From Adenanthera pavonina (taxonomy: Eukaryota > Streptophyta > Magnoliopsida > Fabales > Fabaceae), in NCBI GenBank assembly GCA_026686845.1, contig JAIVEN010000022.1, positions 26,634,001-26,698,000 of the forward strand: DNA of 64,000 bases, read 5' to 3'. Positions 1 through 11,776 of the stretch are shown here, in pieces. Made by a program: the position numbers and the translations under genes. How positions within the stretch are numbered: position 1 is the stretch's first letter; every line of letters starts with the position of its first letter. The notes under the pieces are model-generated. The model was not told the DNA's origin. It worked only from the letters and a program-made list of their open reading frames with translations, and searched no databases.

Positions 1-9
1 ATCATAATT

Positions 10-80
10 GGCCCAAAAGAAAATCGTGGGGACGGTGGACCTTTGACAAATTTGAATTGGGCCGGTTCATATCTGGCCCA
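10..80. promoter_or_regulatory. Site II (TGGGCC/GGCCCA) promoter cluster
   Basis: Three copies of the TGGGCC/GGCCCA hexamer lie at 10-15, 58-63 and 75-80, about 150-220 bases upstream of the ATG at 230. Such site II elements are bound by TCP factors and are common in plant promoters of ribosomal, mitochondrial and other growth-linked genes. The motifs are seen directly. That they drive the small gene starting at 230 is inferred from position. Confidence 0.5.
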
Positions 81-229
81 TCTTGGTCATAATCTCCGTC
101 TTTCTCTCTGCTTCTGTCATGCCTACTCCTCCTTTTGGGTGCAGGGGGACCTGAACCTGATAGCTGAAAAGCCCTGATTCTTCAACCTTCAGAACGAATA
201 AAAATCAAAGCGCGCCGTAAATTTTGATT

Positions 230-1432
230 ATGTTCGGCCGAAGCAGGTTTCTTTCTTTTCCGATGGTGATTGGAGCTGTCGTGTAAGTTGTCTTTGTTCT
301 CTCTTTAACTTTGATTTCTGGATTTTAACCACCTTTAGCCCTCTCGTTGTGTTAGATCAGTAATATCATATTTATTGAATAAGTAACTAATTCCACAAGT
401 GGAAGTAAAATTCAATATCATATTGTTTATATTAACTATGCGCAATTGATGTATCGGATGTTGCGTTCATGAATTAGTCTTTCAGTAGAGATACCCAAAT
501 TGATTCTTATTTTTTGCTTTCGTCCGTTGAGAAACTTACTAAAATGGTATAATGTGATAAACATATTTGATTTGACTGACTTCTGTTTGTTGAAGATTCT
601 TACAAGTTCCTTTGATATCAAATTCACCTTTTCGGAAGGATGCTTCTCTATTATACCAGATGTGGATGCAGTATAATGATAATTCCTAAATTTATTGCTT
701 CTTCCCAGAAACGCTCTGGTATCTTTATCAAGGCTAACTTCAGCTAGGATTTACTTTGTTAAAGCTTTGTGATCAATATTCTGCCAACAATGCTAACAAC
801 TGACAAAGGAAAACTAGATTTTCTAACTCTGAATGTCAGGATGCTTGACACTCTTCCACATTAGAATAATCATCCTCATTCCAAGTTTCTTGCCCATTCC
901 TTCTGTACATCGTTGGCGCATACTAGTATGCGGAAACTTCAAACTAGTATTTCTCAACTCTTAATGGCTTATAAAGTACAGCTAAATCACGATAAAGATA
1001 AAGATATCTAGTCACAATATATATATATAGGTGAAGTCGTTTAGGGTCATGGAAACATTCACTACAATGGAAGGACGAGAGTCCTGAAGTGTCAAATGAG
1101 AAAGCCTGAATTTAACCTAAAAATTGCGTGTTTTCGTGTTCGCTCTTGTTTAATGCTTATTATGTCCTGTTCGGATATTTGTTTCTATACACTCATTGTT
1201 TTTCCCCCTTTGTTCTTGATGTTACCCTTAGACACAGCCAATTTTTTGAAGTGCAAAATTAAGTTATATGCTTTATTCGAAGATCTCATTGTTCTTGATG
1301 CTTGTGTATGAACTTTGCAGGATCGGTGTTGTTTCTGGGAAGGCAATTTTTGGGCCTCCACTCGATGAGTATTGGAAAAAGAAGCTTCAGGAAGAAGCAT
1401 CAGCAAAAGAGAAGGACTCAAGCTCAACTTAG
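230..1432 (+). CDS. Small single-pass membrane protein, two exons, 54 residues
   Basis: Exon 1 is 230-282 and exon 2 is 1321-1432, with a GT-AG intron of 1038 bp between them. The donor reads GT|GTAAGTTG and the acceptor TTTGCAG|GATC. Joined in frame (phase 2) they encode 54 residues. The N-terminus MFGRSRFLSFPMVIGAVV leads into a hydrophobic segment (about residues 9-24), then SGKAIFGPPLDEYWKKK and an acidic/basic, probably helical tail ending in a serine run. It reads as one N-terminal transmembrane helix with a charged tail. I recognise the style of a conserved plant micro-protein, possibly organellar given the site II promoter, but cannot name it. Each half is too short to stand as an ORF, so a simple gene caller would miss it. 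No biochemical function is claimed. Confidence 0.68.
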
Positions 1433-2005
1433 TTCTCGAGAACATGAAATCTTTTCATAATTTGGCATTTCCTTTGGACTAAAGTCGAGAAGTGGGAGAC
1501 AACAATTTTATTTTGGTTGTACTGGAAAGAGTCAGTGCATCAGCTGTGCTGGAAATGGTTGTTCTAGGACACAGCTTCAGTTTCGAGTCATTAATTATCA
1601 AGAAGGGAAGCTTTTTCTTTACTTTTTCCCATTCTTTTGAAGCCTCTTTCTCTCTGTTAGTTAAGTGACCTTTGTATTCCCCTAACTGTTTTTGATAGGC
1701 AAAGTTAATCAAACTAGATATATAGAAATTTAATGTGAAACTCTTCTTTGTTAGTTACTACGTACAAGCTTCATTGGTATTGATCTTCGCTTTCTTGTTA
1801 AAGCTCATTTTTATTTCAGTAGTGAAAAACTATCCATAGGAGAGGCTACCACTAAGCACCAAGAGAGTTTGGAGATCACACAATCAGCTGTCCATCCTAG
1901 CTTCTTCATGACGTACAACTGTTAGTTGTCTATCAACACAGTTCAAACCACGACCTGAAGAAATGACTTGATGAATTATATATGTGGAATGACACACACA
2001 CACAC

Positions 2006-2041
<36 letters not shown>

Positions 2042-2466
2042 CAAGATTACATATCAAGAAAGTGTTCTTGTCATTACACCTTCAAACAAGTAAGAGTATG
2101 AATTATATATACGGAATGATATATTTACAGCAAGGTTACATTTCAAGAATGTGTTCTAGTCATTACACCATAAAAAAAATAAGACTGTAAGATGAATGGA
2201 TGACAACTTGTCTGAAATAAAGTTATGGATATCCCAGTTGAGTGGCCTCATGAATGCGTAGGAAAGATTGTCGATACAATTGCACAGGACTCTTTGCATC
2301 TGTCTTCATTGTAAATTCTTTCACTGAAATGAAATTGACAATTATTTCCTGGTATATTATTTGATATACATAGAAATCATGTTTGTTGCTGCATTTTCAA
2401 AGAATCAGCAGTGTCCAAATTCCCATTCGAATCCACTTGATGAATGAAACTATTCTCAAATAATAC
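1433..2466. other. Convergent intergenic region with a CA microsatellite
   Basis: This is the 3' flank between two convergent genes. A (CA)n tract with one G interruption lies at about 1992-2038. A short partial duplication is visible: 1966-2070 and 2090-2160 share an ATGAATTATATATxxGGAATGA string followed by a similar 'caagaa..gtgttct.gtcattacacc' stretch. No coding potential was seen. Confidence 0.6.
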
Positions 2467-3762
2467 TTAAGCAGGCAACAAAGCCCAGGCGCCACCCATC
2501 ATGTGCAGGCACAAAGAGAGACATATTGTCAAAATAACAGCGGATTTGGCTGCAACATATCTCACAATCTCTACTATTGCCTCATGCACAACATTCGCAC
2601 ATCTTTGGATACAAGCACAAAACTTCTCCAACACAAACTCCATCAAAGATCTAACTGTCTCAAATGTCACCCTCCCAGTCACATCAAGAATAAGCCTCCT
2701 ATTTCTAGGAACTGCCAATGTAGAAGATACCTTGCCCACCCATCCACTCTCTTTCTCTTCATCTGAAACTTCAGCTTTTAATTCAACAGATGATGTCTCT
2801 TCATCCAAATCCTCATTTCCAGCTGGATTTAGACCTTCTTCAATAGCCACATAAGTAGCTGAACTTGAACTGACATTGGGGTCCGAACTTGTTAGCACTT
2901 GGTGAGATGTTTTGACGAGTGTGCCTATGGCATTATTACAAACAGACACCAACATGTCTCTCACCTTACTCTCATGATTTGGGTTGGTTAAGCCAGCGAA
3001 GAAATCATCATATGTGTTGATATGCATAGTTTTGTCAAGATAAACAGTAACTGCTGTACTTACAAATAATTGGACGCAATTCCCAATTAGGTTTCTGCAC
3101 TTATCACTGCAAACAGCATCCATCCAGCTTGGCATAGGTTCAGAATCGAAATTGGAGGAGCTAAAATGTCTAACATGAATCGAATTGCCTGAACTTGAAT
3201 TTGATTCTCCACTCGAATGCCCATTTGAATAGAAAGGGAGGACTAGGTTCCGAGCAAAGCTTCCTACAACTACAGAAACAAAGCCAGACCCAGCTGGGGC
3301 AAACAGTTTATCCAGCATCCGATCCACAAGACTTGAACCATCACTAGTTTGATTACGATCGGTGTTGTTCATGGATTGATAACTACGCAAAACACCAAGG
3401 GTTAAGGCCTGCGTAACGTTGACCAAAGAATCTGAAAACTCGCGAGACCGGGTTATTTTGGAAATTTGCTTCAAGCTATTAGGCAATTGATCCGAATCAG
3501 ACTGCAAAAACTCCTTTATATCTCTGGAGATGACCCCAACAGTTTCTGCAGATTCGGAGACTGCTTCAGAGACGGATATCAATGCTCCAAAAAGCTTTGA
3601 AAGTCTCTTCCTCTTGCGAGTTATTGAAGGCGAGTGATAAACTCTGAAAGCACCGTATCCAGTGAAGCCAACTGCAGCAAGTAGAAAGACCCACTTTTTC
3701 CTTTTACGGCCATAACCAAATCCCTTTTCAATCAATTGCAATCCCATGAATAGGAATTCCAA
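2467..3762 (-). CDS. PHLOEM PROTEIN 2-LIKE A10 type protein
   Basis: A single exon of 431 residues, in length and layout close to the Arabidopsis protein annotated PHLOEM PROTEIN 2-LIKE A10. The N-terminus has a short hydrophobic segment flanked by basic residues (KRKKWVFLLAAVGFTGYGAF, about residues 21-40), followed by RKRKRLSKLFGALISVSEAV. The C-terminus is hydrophobic (AKSAVILTICLSLCLHMMGG). Two membrane-associated ends around a polar, serine-rich middle suggest a membrane-anchored protein. The A10 name comes from database convention: this family lacks a clear lectin core here, so sugar binding should not be assumed. The reading frame is unbroken and the ATG at 3760-3762 is the first Met of the conserved N-terminus. 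It is the last intact single-copy gene before the kinase array, whose leftmost repeat module begins within its 5' flank. Confidence 0.75.
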   Translation of the reverse strand: MEFLFMGLQLIEKGFGYGRKRKKWVFLLAAVGFTGYGAFRVYHSPSITRKRKRLSKLFGALISVSEAVSESAETVGVISRDIKEFLQSDSDQLPNSLKQISKITRSREFSDSLVNVTQALTLGVLRSYQSMNNTDRNQTSDGSSLVDRMLDKLFAPAGSGFVSVVVGSFARNLVLPFYSNGHSSGESNSSSGNSIHVRHFSSSNFDSEPMPSWMDAVCSDKCRNLIGNCVQLFVSTAVTVYLDKTMHINTYDDFFAGLTNPNHESKVRDMLVSVCNNAIGTLVKTSHQVLTSSDPNVSSSSATYVAIEEGLNPAGNEDLDEETSSVELKAEVSDEEKESGWVGKVSSTLAVPRNRRLILDVTGRVTFETVRSLMEFVLEKFCACIQRCANVVHEAIVEIVRYVAAKSAVILTICLSLCLHMMGGAWALLPA

Positions 3763-4104
3763 TTCAACTCACTGATTTATTATAACTTCAACTTTTCCTC
3801 ACTTGAAGTCGATAATTTCATTCATTCATTAAGATCACTTACAAGAAATTGACGTTTCTGTGCTTTAATTGCTGAGCACCTCCTTGTTTGTGTTCCGATA
3901 TTTCGCCGCGAAATCAGACAGCAAATGAATGGGTTTCAAGAGAAAGATATGATGAACGACGAACGCGTAGGCGTGGGCAGAGGAACACAAGAATTTGAAA
4001 GGGAGGATGGAGAAAAAGAAGAGATATGAAGAAGGTAATAACGTATTAGGGGGCTGCAGAAGAAAACAGAGAGGAGACGGAGACGTCTCGCGTCTGGAGT
4101 GGGA
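3763..4104 (-). promoter_or_regulatory. 5' flank/leader of the PP2-A10-like gene
   Basis: About 340 bp directly upstream (on the minus strand) of the PP2-A10-like ATG. On the minus strand it is pyrimidine-rich (CTCCATCCTCCCTTTC, TTCTTTTTCTCC), like a plant leader. No further gene is supported. Small ORFs on both strands at 3936-4228 are treated as chance. Confidence 0.4.
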
Positions 4105-5050
4105 AGGGCAATTGTGCTCCTTCTATTCTTTGGTGGTGGCAGTAACCCCAACCATCACCCTCAATCCATACCCCACTCCAGAACCAAATGCGATTAACCA
4201 ACTCAGACTTGGGAATTTTCTTAATTAATAATCTTTTTCAAATATTTCTTTTTATATAAATTACATTTTTTATTTATTTAAATTTGAAAATAAAATATAT
4301 CATATTAATTTTTATTTAATATAAAATAAGTTACAACTGCAGTTAGTTTAGTTACTTTTTTAATTTTTATAACTATTATTTATATAATATAATAGTATAC
4401 TATTATATAATCAATGAGGTTCTAAGCCGATAATAAATTATTTTATAGTTCAATTTTTATTATATGTATGGAAAAAATTTTATAAGAAGAGATAAAATCT
4501 ATTTTAATAATTTTTATATTTTGAAAAAATTAATTTTTTGCTGTTGTTTGGGATATTATGTGCTCACAAAAAAAATTAAATTTATAATTTTTATTATGAA
4601 ATAAATAATATAATATTGAAATAAAATAATATTAAAATAAAGTGTTAATAATTTATTATTGAGTTTTATTTTAAAAAATAAATAATATTTTGAAAATATT
4701 TTAATTTAAAATGATTTGCGCATATTTTTATAATTAAAATAGATAACATATAAGTTGAACATTTTTTTTTCTTACCAACAATATAAGTTGAACAGTTTTC
4801 AAATGGATAAGGTAATTCAGTTCTTTTTTTTTTCAAAGTCAACAATTTTTTCCTTCTGTAGGATGGGCCTAACGGAGCGTGGCAATACGATGAAGCAACA
4901 AACAAGCCGTCAAGTGGCCATCGTGGATTGGGCTAAGACCAAGATAAGAGGAAAATGGTTGACCCATTTGTATTTGTGGATGGTAAAAGCCCATAGGTTT
5001 AGATGTTATGAGGTCCACCAAATTGGGATTGTAATAAATGTAAATTAGAT
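4105..5050 (+). repeat. Array module copy R1
   Basis: This stretch recurs at 37490-38260 (R3) and 50505-51157 (R4), and in a very worn form at about 28206-28660 (R2), all in the same orientation. Shared landmarks, in order: a 'ttctattctttgg.g.tggc' string, 'aaccccaaccatc', a long AT-rich stretch with 'actattatttatataatata', then a block with a GGGCT/GGGCC box, 'attgggct.a.a', 'gataagaggaaaatgg', and an AGCCC/GACCC box. R1 starts inside the PP2-A10-like promoter, so the duplication breakpoint is next to that gene. No convincing protein is encoded. The 97-residue ORF at 4755 is not conserved in the other copies. Confidence 0.7.
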
Positions 5051-5279
5051 TAGATTGTACTGCATTCTTTCATTTCTTTTGGGGCCAATGTTTTTTTTTG
5101 GCTAATGATCACAGATCAGTCAGAATTTTGGACATTTTGCATCATCAGTTATTCTTTCATATTGATTCCGAGACATCTTTAAGAATTGCAAGTTCCAATC
5201 CCAAATTACCACGTACAAGTGGTCAGGAAGCCGAGCGAGAAATTCTTCCACCACAAATTTAATAAACTAAACTACGAAT
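5051..5279. other. Spacer, nothing recognised
   Basis: Unique-looking non-coding sequence between module R1 and a receptor-kinase relic. No ORF, RNA or repeat was identified. Confidence 0.4.
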
Positions 5280-6600
5280 AATTATCGATACACAAGAACG
5301 TGGGCATTAACTGAAACAAGTGCTATTGCATTTCTATGGTTTGGCCACTCATTGCACTCCTGAATGTTAAACAAGTTTGTTGAAGTCAAGGGGATCACCT
5401 AATTTAACGCAGATGGATTCCACATATTCTGCAAAACAGGGGAAACGATCGAAAACTGATATCAGTTTTTATTACGAGAAGTTTACTTTTACGAGAAAAT
5501 AACGAGTGTGTGTGTGTGTGTGTGTAATACTTGAAAAAAAATAGGTTCATGGATTTGATGAAAATCCTTGGCCATTAAAAGAGATAGATTATTAGATATA
5601 AAAACAACAGCAAGAGAGGATGGGGATAAAGATTAAAGAGAACTAGTGCCACATTGGATAGCATTATGTTGAAGGAAAAAAATTAATTAAAAAGTATAAG
5701 TATATTTTTCAAAGATAAAGGTTATTATCAAGGTAAATGGGATTTACCGCGATGAAAATTAATATCAAAACTATCAAGGTCTTACACAATTTGTAGATGG
5801 TTGATCCCTTCAATATACTATATTAAGTTCGATCTCTAATTATATTAATGGAAAAAATCTTGTTGAGAGAAGTAAAACTCACTTCGACTATTGGCTTAGA
5901 GATATACTCTTAATGCTTATCAAAAGAAAGTTAATACCATAGTTTAAGAAACTTTCAGTTAAGAATAATTAAACTAAAATTTAATAATAATTTTCTTTAC
6001 ACTTGATATTAAGTTGTTTAAAATATAAAATGTGTAATAAGTGCAAGTTACATTAAGTAGATTTCATGCTATGGAAAAAAAAGTTTAGTTTTGTTAGTAA
6101 TTTTAGTCTTTAAAATAATTACAATTTTAAAGTCTTTTAACATAATTTTTTTAAGATCTAAATTGTTAGAGGTAATTTTTCTAGTGATGAAAGCTTTTTA
6201 CTAGAAAAGAAAGAAAATAATTTATATATACAGAGCAATACAAATTTATATATGCAGATTTTTCTTTTATTATAGTGAATCTCGTAAACATATATTATTT
6301 AATATTATATTATACAGCATGCAACCAAAAAGTTAGAAGTTACCACGAGATTCCTTACACATAGCGTACGAAATGGTATCTTAAAAAAATGTTTGCCGCT
6401 GCACTTGGGACACAACTATATCAGTGGCAATGTGGTATATTTCCCTAATGATATATTGTGGTGCATGTATGTATGGTGAAACGTCTTACCAATAATATTA
6501 TGCTAAAAATTAATATTTTTCTTGCTATACTAATCAGTTTAATTCCTAAAGTTACATTGGACTTACCAATTATAATTTTAGACACTTTAAGTATTTTCAT
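5280..6600 (-). pseudogene. LRK10L relic: micro-exon 2 and flanking introns
   Basis: This is a gene remnant with no ectodomain or kinase exon. The 30-nt micro-exon at 5399-5428 is still bounded by a good acceptor (TTTTGCAG) and donor (GTGATC). In phase 1 it encodes EYVESICVKLG, the juxtamembrane peptide between ectodomain and transmembrane exon. It aligns with the equivalent exons at 8721-8750, 41012-41044 and 30646-30675. The adjacent intron-2 sequence (about 5290-5380) and intron-1 sequence (about 5430-6500, for example 'tttcaaagataaaggt.attatcaa') also match the intact copies. The relic shows that another minus-strand gene once stood to the left of gene A and lost its coding ends. Confidence 0.6.
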
Positions 6601-7055
6601 AATTTAAAAAAAATAAAATAAAAGAACTTCAACTTCACGCAATTTGGAGCTAAGATCCTTTATCCTATTACAGTTAAATCTTTTTATAAAGTTATATATA
6701 ATTTCTTATAAACATAGTTTTCCAAAGAGACATGCTTCTTCTTCCATAATTTATCCCATGACATATAAAAGTGGAAGCCTAGTATCACTTATCAAGCTGA
6801 TTAAACCCCCACGTCTTATTCATATTTAGGAATCTCAAATACAAAAGCAAAGACAAATATTGGGACCACTTTTTCTCTCATCATAAATTCTATATATATA
6901 TATATATATCAAAGTCATTTGTATGAATAAAAATTTACAAGATTATATTGATCTCTCACCTTTTCGAGTTAAAAATGAGGTTGTCTATTTAAATTTACTC
7001 ATTAATGGAGCAGAGGATGGTCTTCATTGAACTTAAAAGATCACTAACATGTTGC
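6601..7055 (-). other. 3' flank of receptor-kinase gene A
   Basis: Non-coding. It resembles the 3' flanks of copies E (28690-29023), C (39200-39554) and the fourth unit (63040-63540): shared 'cttcttccataatttatc.catgacatataaaa.tggaag', then 'tattgatctctca.cttc..gagttaaaaatga'. A (TA)n run lies at about 6890-6908. Confidence 0.55.
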
Positions 7056-10000
7056 TCATAAATCTTGTGTATACAGGCATGGCTTTTGAGGCAATTTAAA
7101 GTCTTGTTCCTCTCCCTCAAGCATCTCTATAACTTCGTTCATTGAAGAACAATCATTAGACTTGGATGACCTTGTTGAACTTGAAAAATCACTAACATCA
7201 GTTGCGGGTGAATCTTGTGGGTATAGATAAGGCTTTTGAGGCAATTCTAAGTCATGTTCCTCTCCCTCAAGCATGTCTACAACTCTATTCATTGAAGGAC
7301 AATCACTAGGCTTGGTTTGAATGCACCACAACCCTACAATCATCATTTTCCTTGCCAATTTCATTTCTTCCTCTGTTGCAGCTTCTATGTGAATTTCATT
7401 TCCTTCATTTAATTGATCATATACCCAAAAGGGGAAGTAAAATTGGCTTGATTGCTCAACTGACAAATTCATATGCTTCTTTCTACCAACAATCTCCATC
7501 AGTAACTTCTCAAAACTATTGACATCTGCTTTGTAAGAAACTCCTCCCACATTTCTATAAAAGAGTTCGGGAGCCATATATCCTATAGTTCCTTTTACCG
7601 CTGTAAGAAACGCAATGCTATCATTTGTAGGATATAGTTTAGCAAGGCCAAAATCAGAAACCTTTGGGATGAAGTTGTCATCAAGAAGGACGTTTTGTGG
7701 CTTTATATCAAAATGTAAAATTTGCATATTACACCCTTTATGAAGATATTCAATACCACGAGCTATTCCAATAGAAATGGCATATAACTGATGAAGATTC
7801 AGGGATTGCTCATTTTCATGTTTAGAGAGAATGTACTTGTCAAGAGATCCATTTTGCATGTACTCATATATAAGAGCATGTTTTGATCCTTCCACACAAT
7901 AACCAATGAGCTGCACAACGTTAACATGATGGATTCTACCAAGTGTAGCAACTTCGTTGATGAATTCTTGACCATTGGATTTGGCCTTATCTAACATCTT
8001 GACTGCTACATAACGACCACTTCGAAGTTGTCCTTTAAATACAGAGCCATAGCCTCCTTTTCCAAGTTTTATTTTAAATCCTTTTGTCATCTTCTTGATG
8101 TCTCTATAGGAGTACCTTATGGGCACGATGTTGTTGTCGCTTTACAAAAAATCTTCAATGTTTTCATACATACATAAATGTCTTCGTCGCCATTTATAGA
8201 TCAAAAGGACAATGACGACTGGAGTCCCCAAAACAAATCTACCACCAGCATGAAAAACTGTTAACAAAAATTTGAAAGAGACATAGATAATTAGAACGTG
8301 TCCTCTAACTGGTCCTGCTATTGCATTTCTATATTTTTGGCTAGTCACTGCACTAATTCGGATTCCATGCTCATGTTTAAAGATAAGCATGGGAAACTCA
8401 TCCTAAATTTAGATTATTTAAATTGAATTTGGACGGTCTAAATTTTATTTTATTTTATTTTTAGGCATTTTATTTTTTTATTTTAATAGTATAGTAAGAC
8501 TTAACTTAAAATATTTTTCGTAATTTTTTTAAGAATATTTTTAAATTTGGATAACTTAATTTGATAAAATTATTTTTCTAAAACAAAAACAAAAAAACAA
8601 TTTAGACATGATTAGTGATACATGCTCATCCTTGTGGTCTACCCATGCACTCTTAAAAAACAGATAAGGTTTGATAGCCAGAAAAAAAAAAAGATTAGGT
8701 TGTTGAAGTCAAAAGATTACCTAAAGTAGTGCAGATGTATTCCCCAACGACTGAAAAACACAGAAAACGAAAACTGATATGAGTTTGTACGCCGAGCAAA
8801 TAAATAAAGAGGAAAATAGGTAGTGCCACAAATTAATTAAATGGTATTATGTTGAATTGGAAATTAAAACATAAAAGAATTTTCAAAGATAAAGGTCATT
8901 ATCAAGTTAAATTGGATTTACTATTAAGAAAAAAATATTATCAAAGTTTAAGAAAGTTACAATTAAGAGCAGCTAAATGGGAATCAAACCCCCAATCAAC
9001 CACATGCTTGGAGGTCAATCTTCTATCACTCACACCAATTTGAATTGAAAATGAAATAAAAAAAATTTATATATACAAAGCTGTACAAATTTGCAACTCT
9101 TTGTCTATTTCTTTCTCTTTTTTAACATATTTTTTGATGCAGTGAATTTTGCAAGTATATATTATTATTATTATGCAGCCTGGAACAAAAAAGTTAGAAG
9201 TTACCACAAGAATCCTTGCCCCTGGCATACGAAAGGATCTCTTTAAAAATGCTTACAGCTACACCAGTTAAAACAAAACCGTCTTAGTGTCAGGCCAAAA
9301 AAAAAACCACTGTATTAGTGATAATATGGGTAAAATATACCATATTTCACCTGATAAAATAAAAGAATATTTAACTTTTGCAAAATTTAGAGTCAAGATC
9401 ATTGTTGCAATTAGGTCCTTTAAAGTTATACATAAAATTTCTCAGTCATAATTAAATTCTGTTAAAATTAATTTTTAAAATTAAAGCCTATCAATATAAT
9501 TCTCCCTAAAATTTTTTATTAGGTTCACAAAATTTAATTTTTTAAATATCTTATTAACATTATATTTTATATTCAAGTATCATTATCAATATTTTTAAAA
9601 TCATACCAATAATTGAATTATTGAAACATTGGTTCAAGATTTGTTTATTGGGTCGTAGATGAAATAAAATATAAAAAATGAATTAATATATTTTTATTTA
9701 TAAACATAAAAAAAATTAATCTTTGTCTGGATTATTTTATCAAATTTTAATAAATTTTTTATTGATCTTTGATTGGTTTTTCTATTAAAAACATGGAAAA
9801 ATGTTTCTTGAACATATTTTTTATTAGGGGTATTATAGTCATTGAATAATCTTCATCCTCAATCATGCATTATTTTCATTCAATCAAATACAAGAGCAAA
9901 AGGGAATATTAATTTCTTTCACAGCATACAAATAAAATTATTCAATTTCATTAAAATTCATTTCCATTCTTATTCTGATTTTTTATTCACATTTCAATTT

Positions 10001-11468
10001 CAACAAAAATTATTTAATGAACAACCACTCAAGGTTATAGCTTAGATAATAAAAATGGGAGAGTGTAATAATCAATATTCAAACTCTTCTAATATAACAA
10101 GAAGATATCCCATGAACCATACAAGAAATCAACTTTCTTGCTTAGCAAAACATACATAATGACTCATAAAATTTATTTGTAATTTTCAAAAAGATTTATT
10201 TATAATTGAGTTTGTGTCAAAATTTTTAACAATATACCTTTAATTTGATATAAGTAATTAAACATTTTTGCAAGAAAATCATTTTCTATCTATTTCTTAA
10301 CTTGTCTTTTATGATGTTTACAATTGAAAATAATATCTTACTCGCTATTGCTTTGAAATATTGTCATTATATAGTTGTATGTTTTTCAATTATAGAAAGT
10401 TCTATATAATCATAAAAAACAGTACAGTAAGTTAGTTCATATTTTAACCCATTATATATAATAGAATAATATCTAAAATATCAGATACTTTGTCTAGAAA
10501 AAAAAAAAGAGAAGAGTTATAATATTTTAGCAATACGATAGAATTATTTGATCCAATTAATTCCAGACACAAGTGACGACGAGCTATGGATTGAGAATTT
10601 TACTGAATCAGGAATCAAAATCCCAACATATATAAACTGCAGTTAGAGTATTCGTTGACAGAATTCAAATTCTTCATTGGCAGCCAGCATTAACGGACTA
10701 ACCTGTGTCACAACGTGGTTGCTTACTTTGATCGAGATGTGCTTCACCTCCAGACTTGAGGCAGAAACTGTTCAACCAAGAAAGCTCAAAGCCATGAAGA
10801 AATATATTGTGGATATCTGTGCAGGTCCAGGAATGGTTGTTTATAGGAGACCACGACATCATATACATAAGTTCTATACGACAATCATCCTCTAACCCCA
10901 ATTCCCCTGCAGTTAAGCCGCCGACCTTTGCATACAAATACGATGCCGACGAAGAAGCTACAGACCCATTTGAAGTTTTGAAGCAGGGGGCTGTGTCCAC
11001 ATACAGAGGGGAATCCACATGATGTTGACACCTTACATATATGATATGTCCTGTCAATCGATTCCATTCCCAACGTGCATTTCCATAGCGTGTTGTAGTG
11101 AAGGCGGTATATGGATCATCCGAAAGGCTAAAGTTGTAGTCTGTTAAAGAATCCCGAGGCAGAGAAGAGTAATCCAACTCCATCACATTAGCATCCTTCA
11201 CTCGGATTGTGTAGTTCTCATAATTGATGGACAAAACACTGTATCTTCCAGATTGCAAATACAGTACCAATTTGTTCTGCTCGCAAGATAGGTTATACTT
11301 GTGGTCACCGCACTTCTCTGGAAAGTCTTTTAGCCGGAAAGGGCTGCTTACGTTATGATCTCCGCATAAACTATAACAGTTCTGGTGTACATGTGATGCC
11401 TTGCAAATTTTGTAGAATACCATCATCAGAAACAGTGCCACCAGTAAATGTGCTGGTGAGGGACTCAT
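7056..11468 (-). pseudogene. LRK10L receptor-like kinase, gene A, nonsense-disrupted
   Basis: Three exons: 10703-11468 (ectodomain), 8721-8750 (30-nt micro-exon VVGEYICTTLG) and 7056-8257 (transmembrane and kinase), all joined in phase 1 by GT-AG introns. Exon 1 has a signal peptide (LLVALFLMMVFYKICKAS) and a GUB_WAK_bind-type cysteine-rich domain with SPFRLKDFPEKCGD, YNLSCE and a YTIRV motif. Exon 3 has one transmembrane helix (GTPVVIVLLIYKWRRR), glycine loop GKGGYGSVFKG, VAVK lysine, HFDIKPQNVLLD (non-RD), DFGLAKLYP and GYMAPELF. A TAA at 8142-8144 replaces the Gln codon found in gene C (FLQS) between transmembrane helix and kinase. The conserved VYSFGMLL motif has also become VNSFEKLL. Transcripts could give only a membrane-anchored ectodomain. 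The tail carries a duplicated PQKPYLYPQD unit. Such kinases are thought to sense wall- or pathogen-derived ligands at the plasma membrane. The ligand is unknown. Confidence 0.75.
8258..10702 (-). other. Introns 1 and 2 of gene A
   Basis: Intron 2 (8258-8720) ends in a pyrimidine-rich acceptor (TTTTTGTTAACAG). Intron 1 (8751-10702) is AT-rich. It contains the uninterrupted 10-mer GTCATTATCA at 8894-8903, the empty-site equivalent of the MITE insertion at 30800-31423. Its stretch at 9830-10040 matches two copies in gene C intron 1 (about 41580-41780 and 42850-43060). No nested gene was seen. Confidence 0.5.
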
Positions 11469-11776
11469 GTTTCGTAGATCTCAAAATGAAGATAAATTGG
11501 CAATCCCAAATCCAGAGTGACATATAAAGGTCATCAACAGTGTATATTTTATATAATCAAGAAGTTGCTAAAACTTGACAACTTGAAAGCTTGACAGCAC
11601 TGCCCCCCGTTTTTTTTATAGGTGTGTGTCGTTATTGACTGAGTAGGTAAGGAAATGATTAGTATTTGGGAAGCTGCCCGTTTTTGAAAGTGGAAAATTC
11701 TCTTGTTTTTTCTTGATATGAGATTAGTCTATTAGATACTTATTTATTATCTCATGTAGGCATCTAGCTCCTTGGG
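11469..11776. promoter_or_regulatory. Shared divergent promoter of genes A and B with W-box cores
   Basis: The A and B start codons lie 308-326 bp apart, head to head. The gap has TTGAC cores at 11575, 11591 and 11635. The last reads TTGACT, a full W-box, the WRKY-binding site typical of defence genes. A TATATAAAAT-like string on the minus strand at about 11546-11560 could be the gene A TATA box. The equivalent C/D promoter keeps three TTGAC cores at similar spacing. Motifs are seen directly. Defence regulation is inferred. Confidence 0.55.

Noticed and set aside
2501..2854. Plus-strand ORFs within the PP2-A10-like gene
   Set aside because: Shadows of the conserved minus-strand frame.
4755..5048. 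97-residue ORF in module R1
   Set aside because: The frame is not kept in the R3 and R4 copies of the module.
7056..8126. A free-standing 356-residue soluble kinase gene
   Set aside because: The Met at 8126 is internal. The micro-exon, transmembrane exon part and ectodomain exon lie upstream in phase, and a TAA at 8142-8144 explains the apparent start.
8258..8390. Upstream extension of the gene A kinase exon to about 8347
   Set aside because: It is open in gene A, but shifted by one base in copies C and E. A pyrimidine-rich acceptor (AACAG) at 8258-8259 is conserved in all three and gives the right phase, so this is intron.
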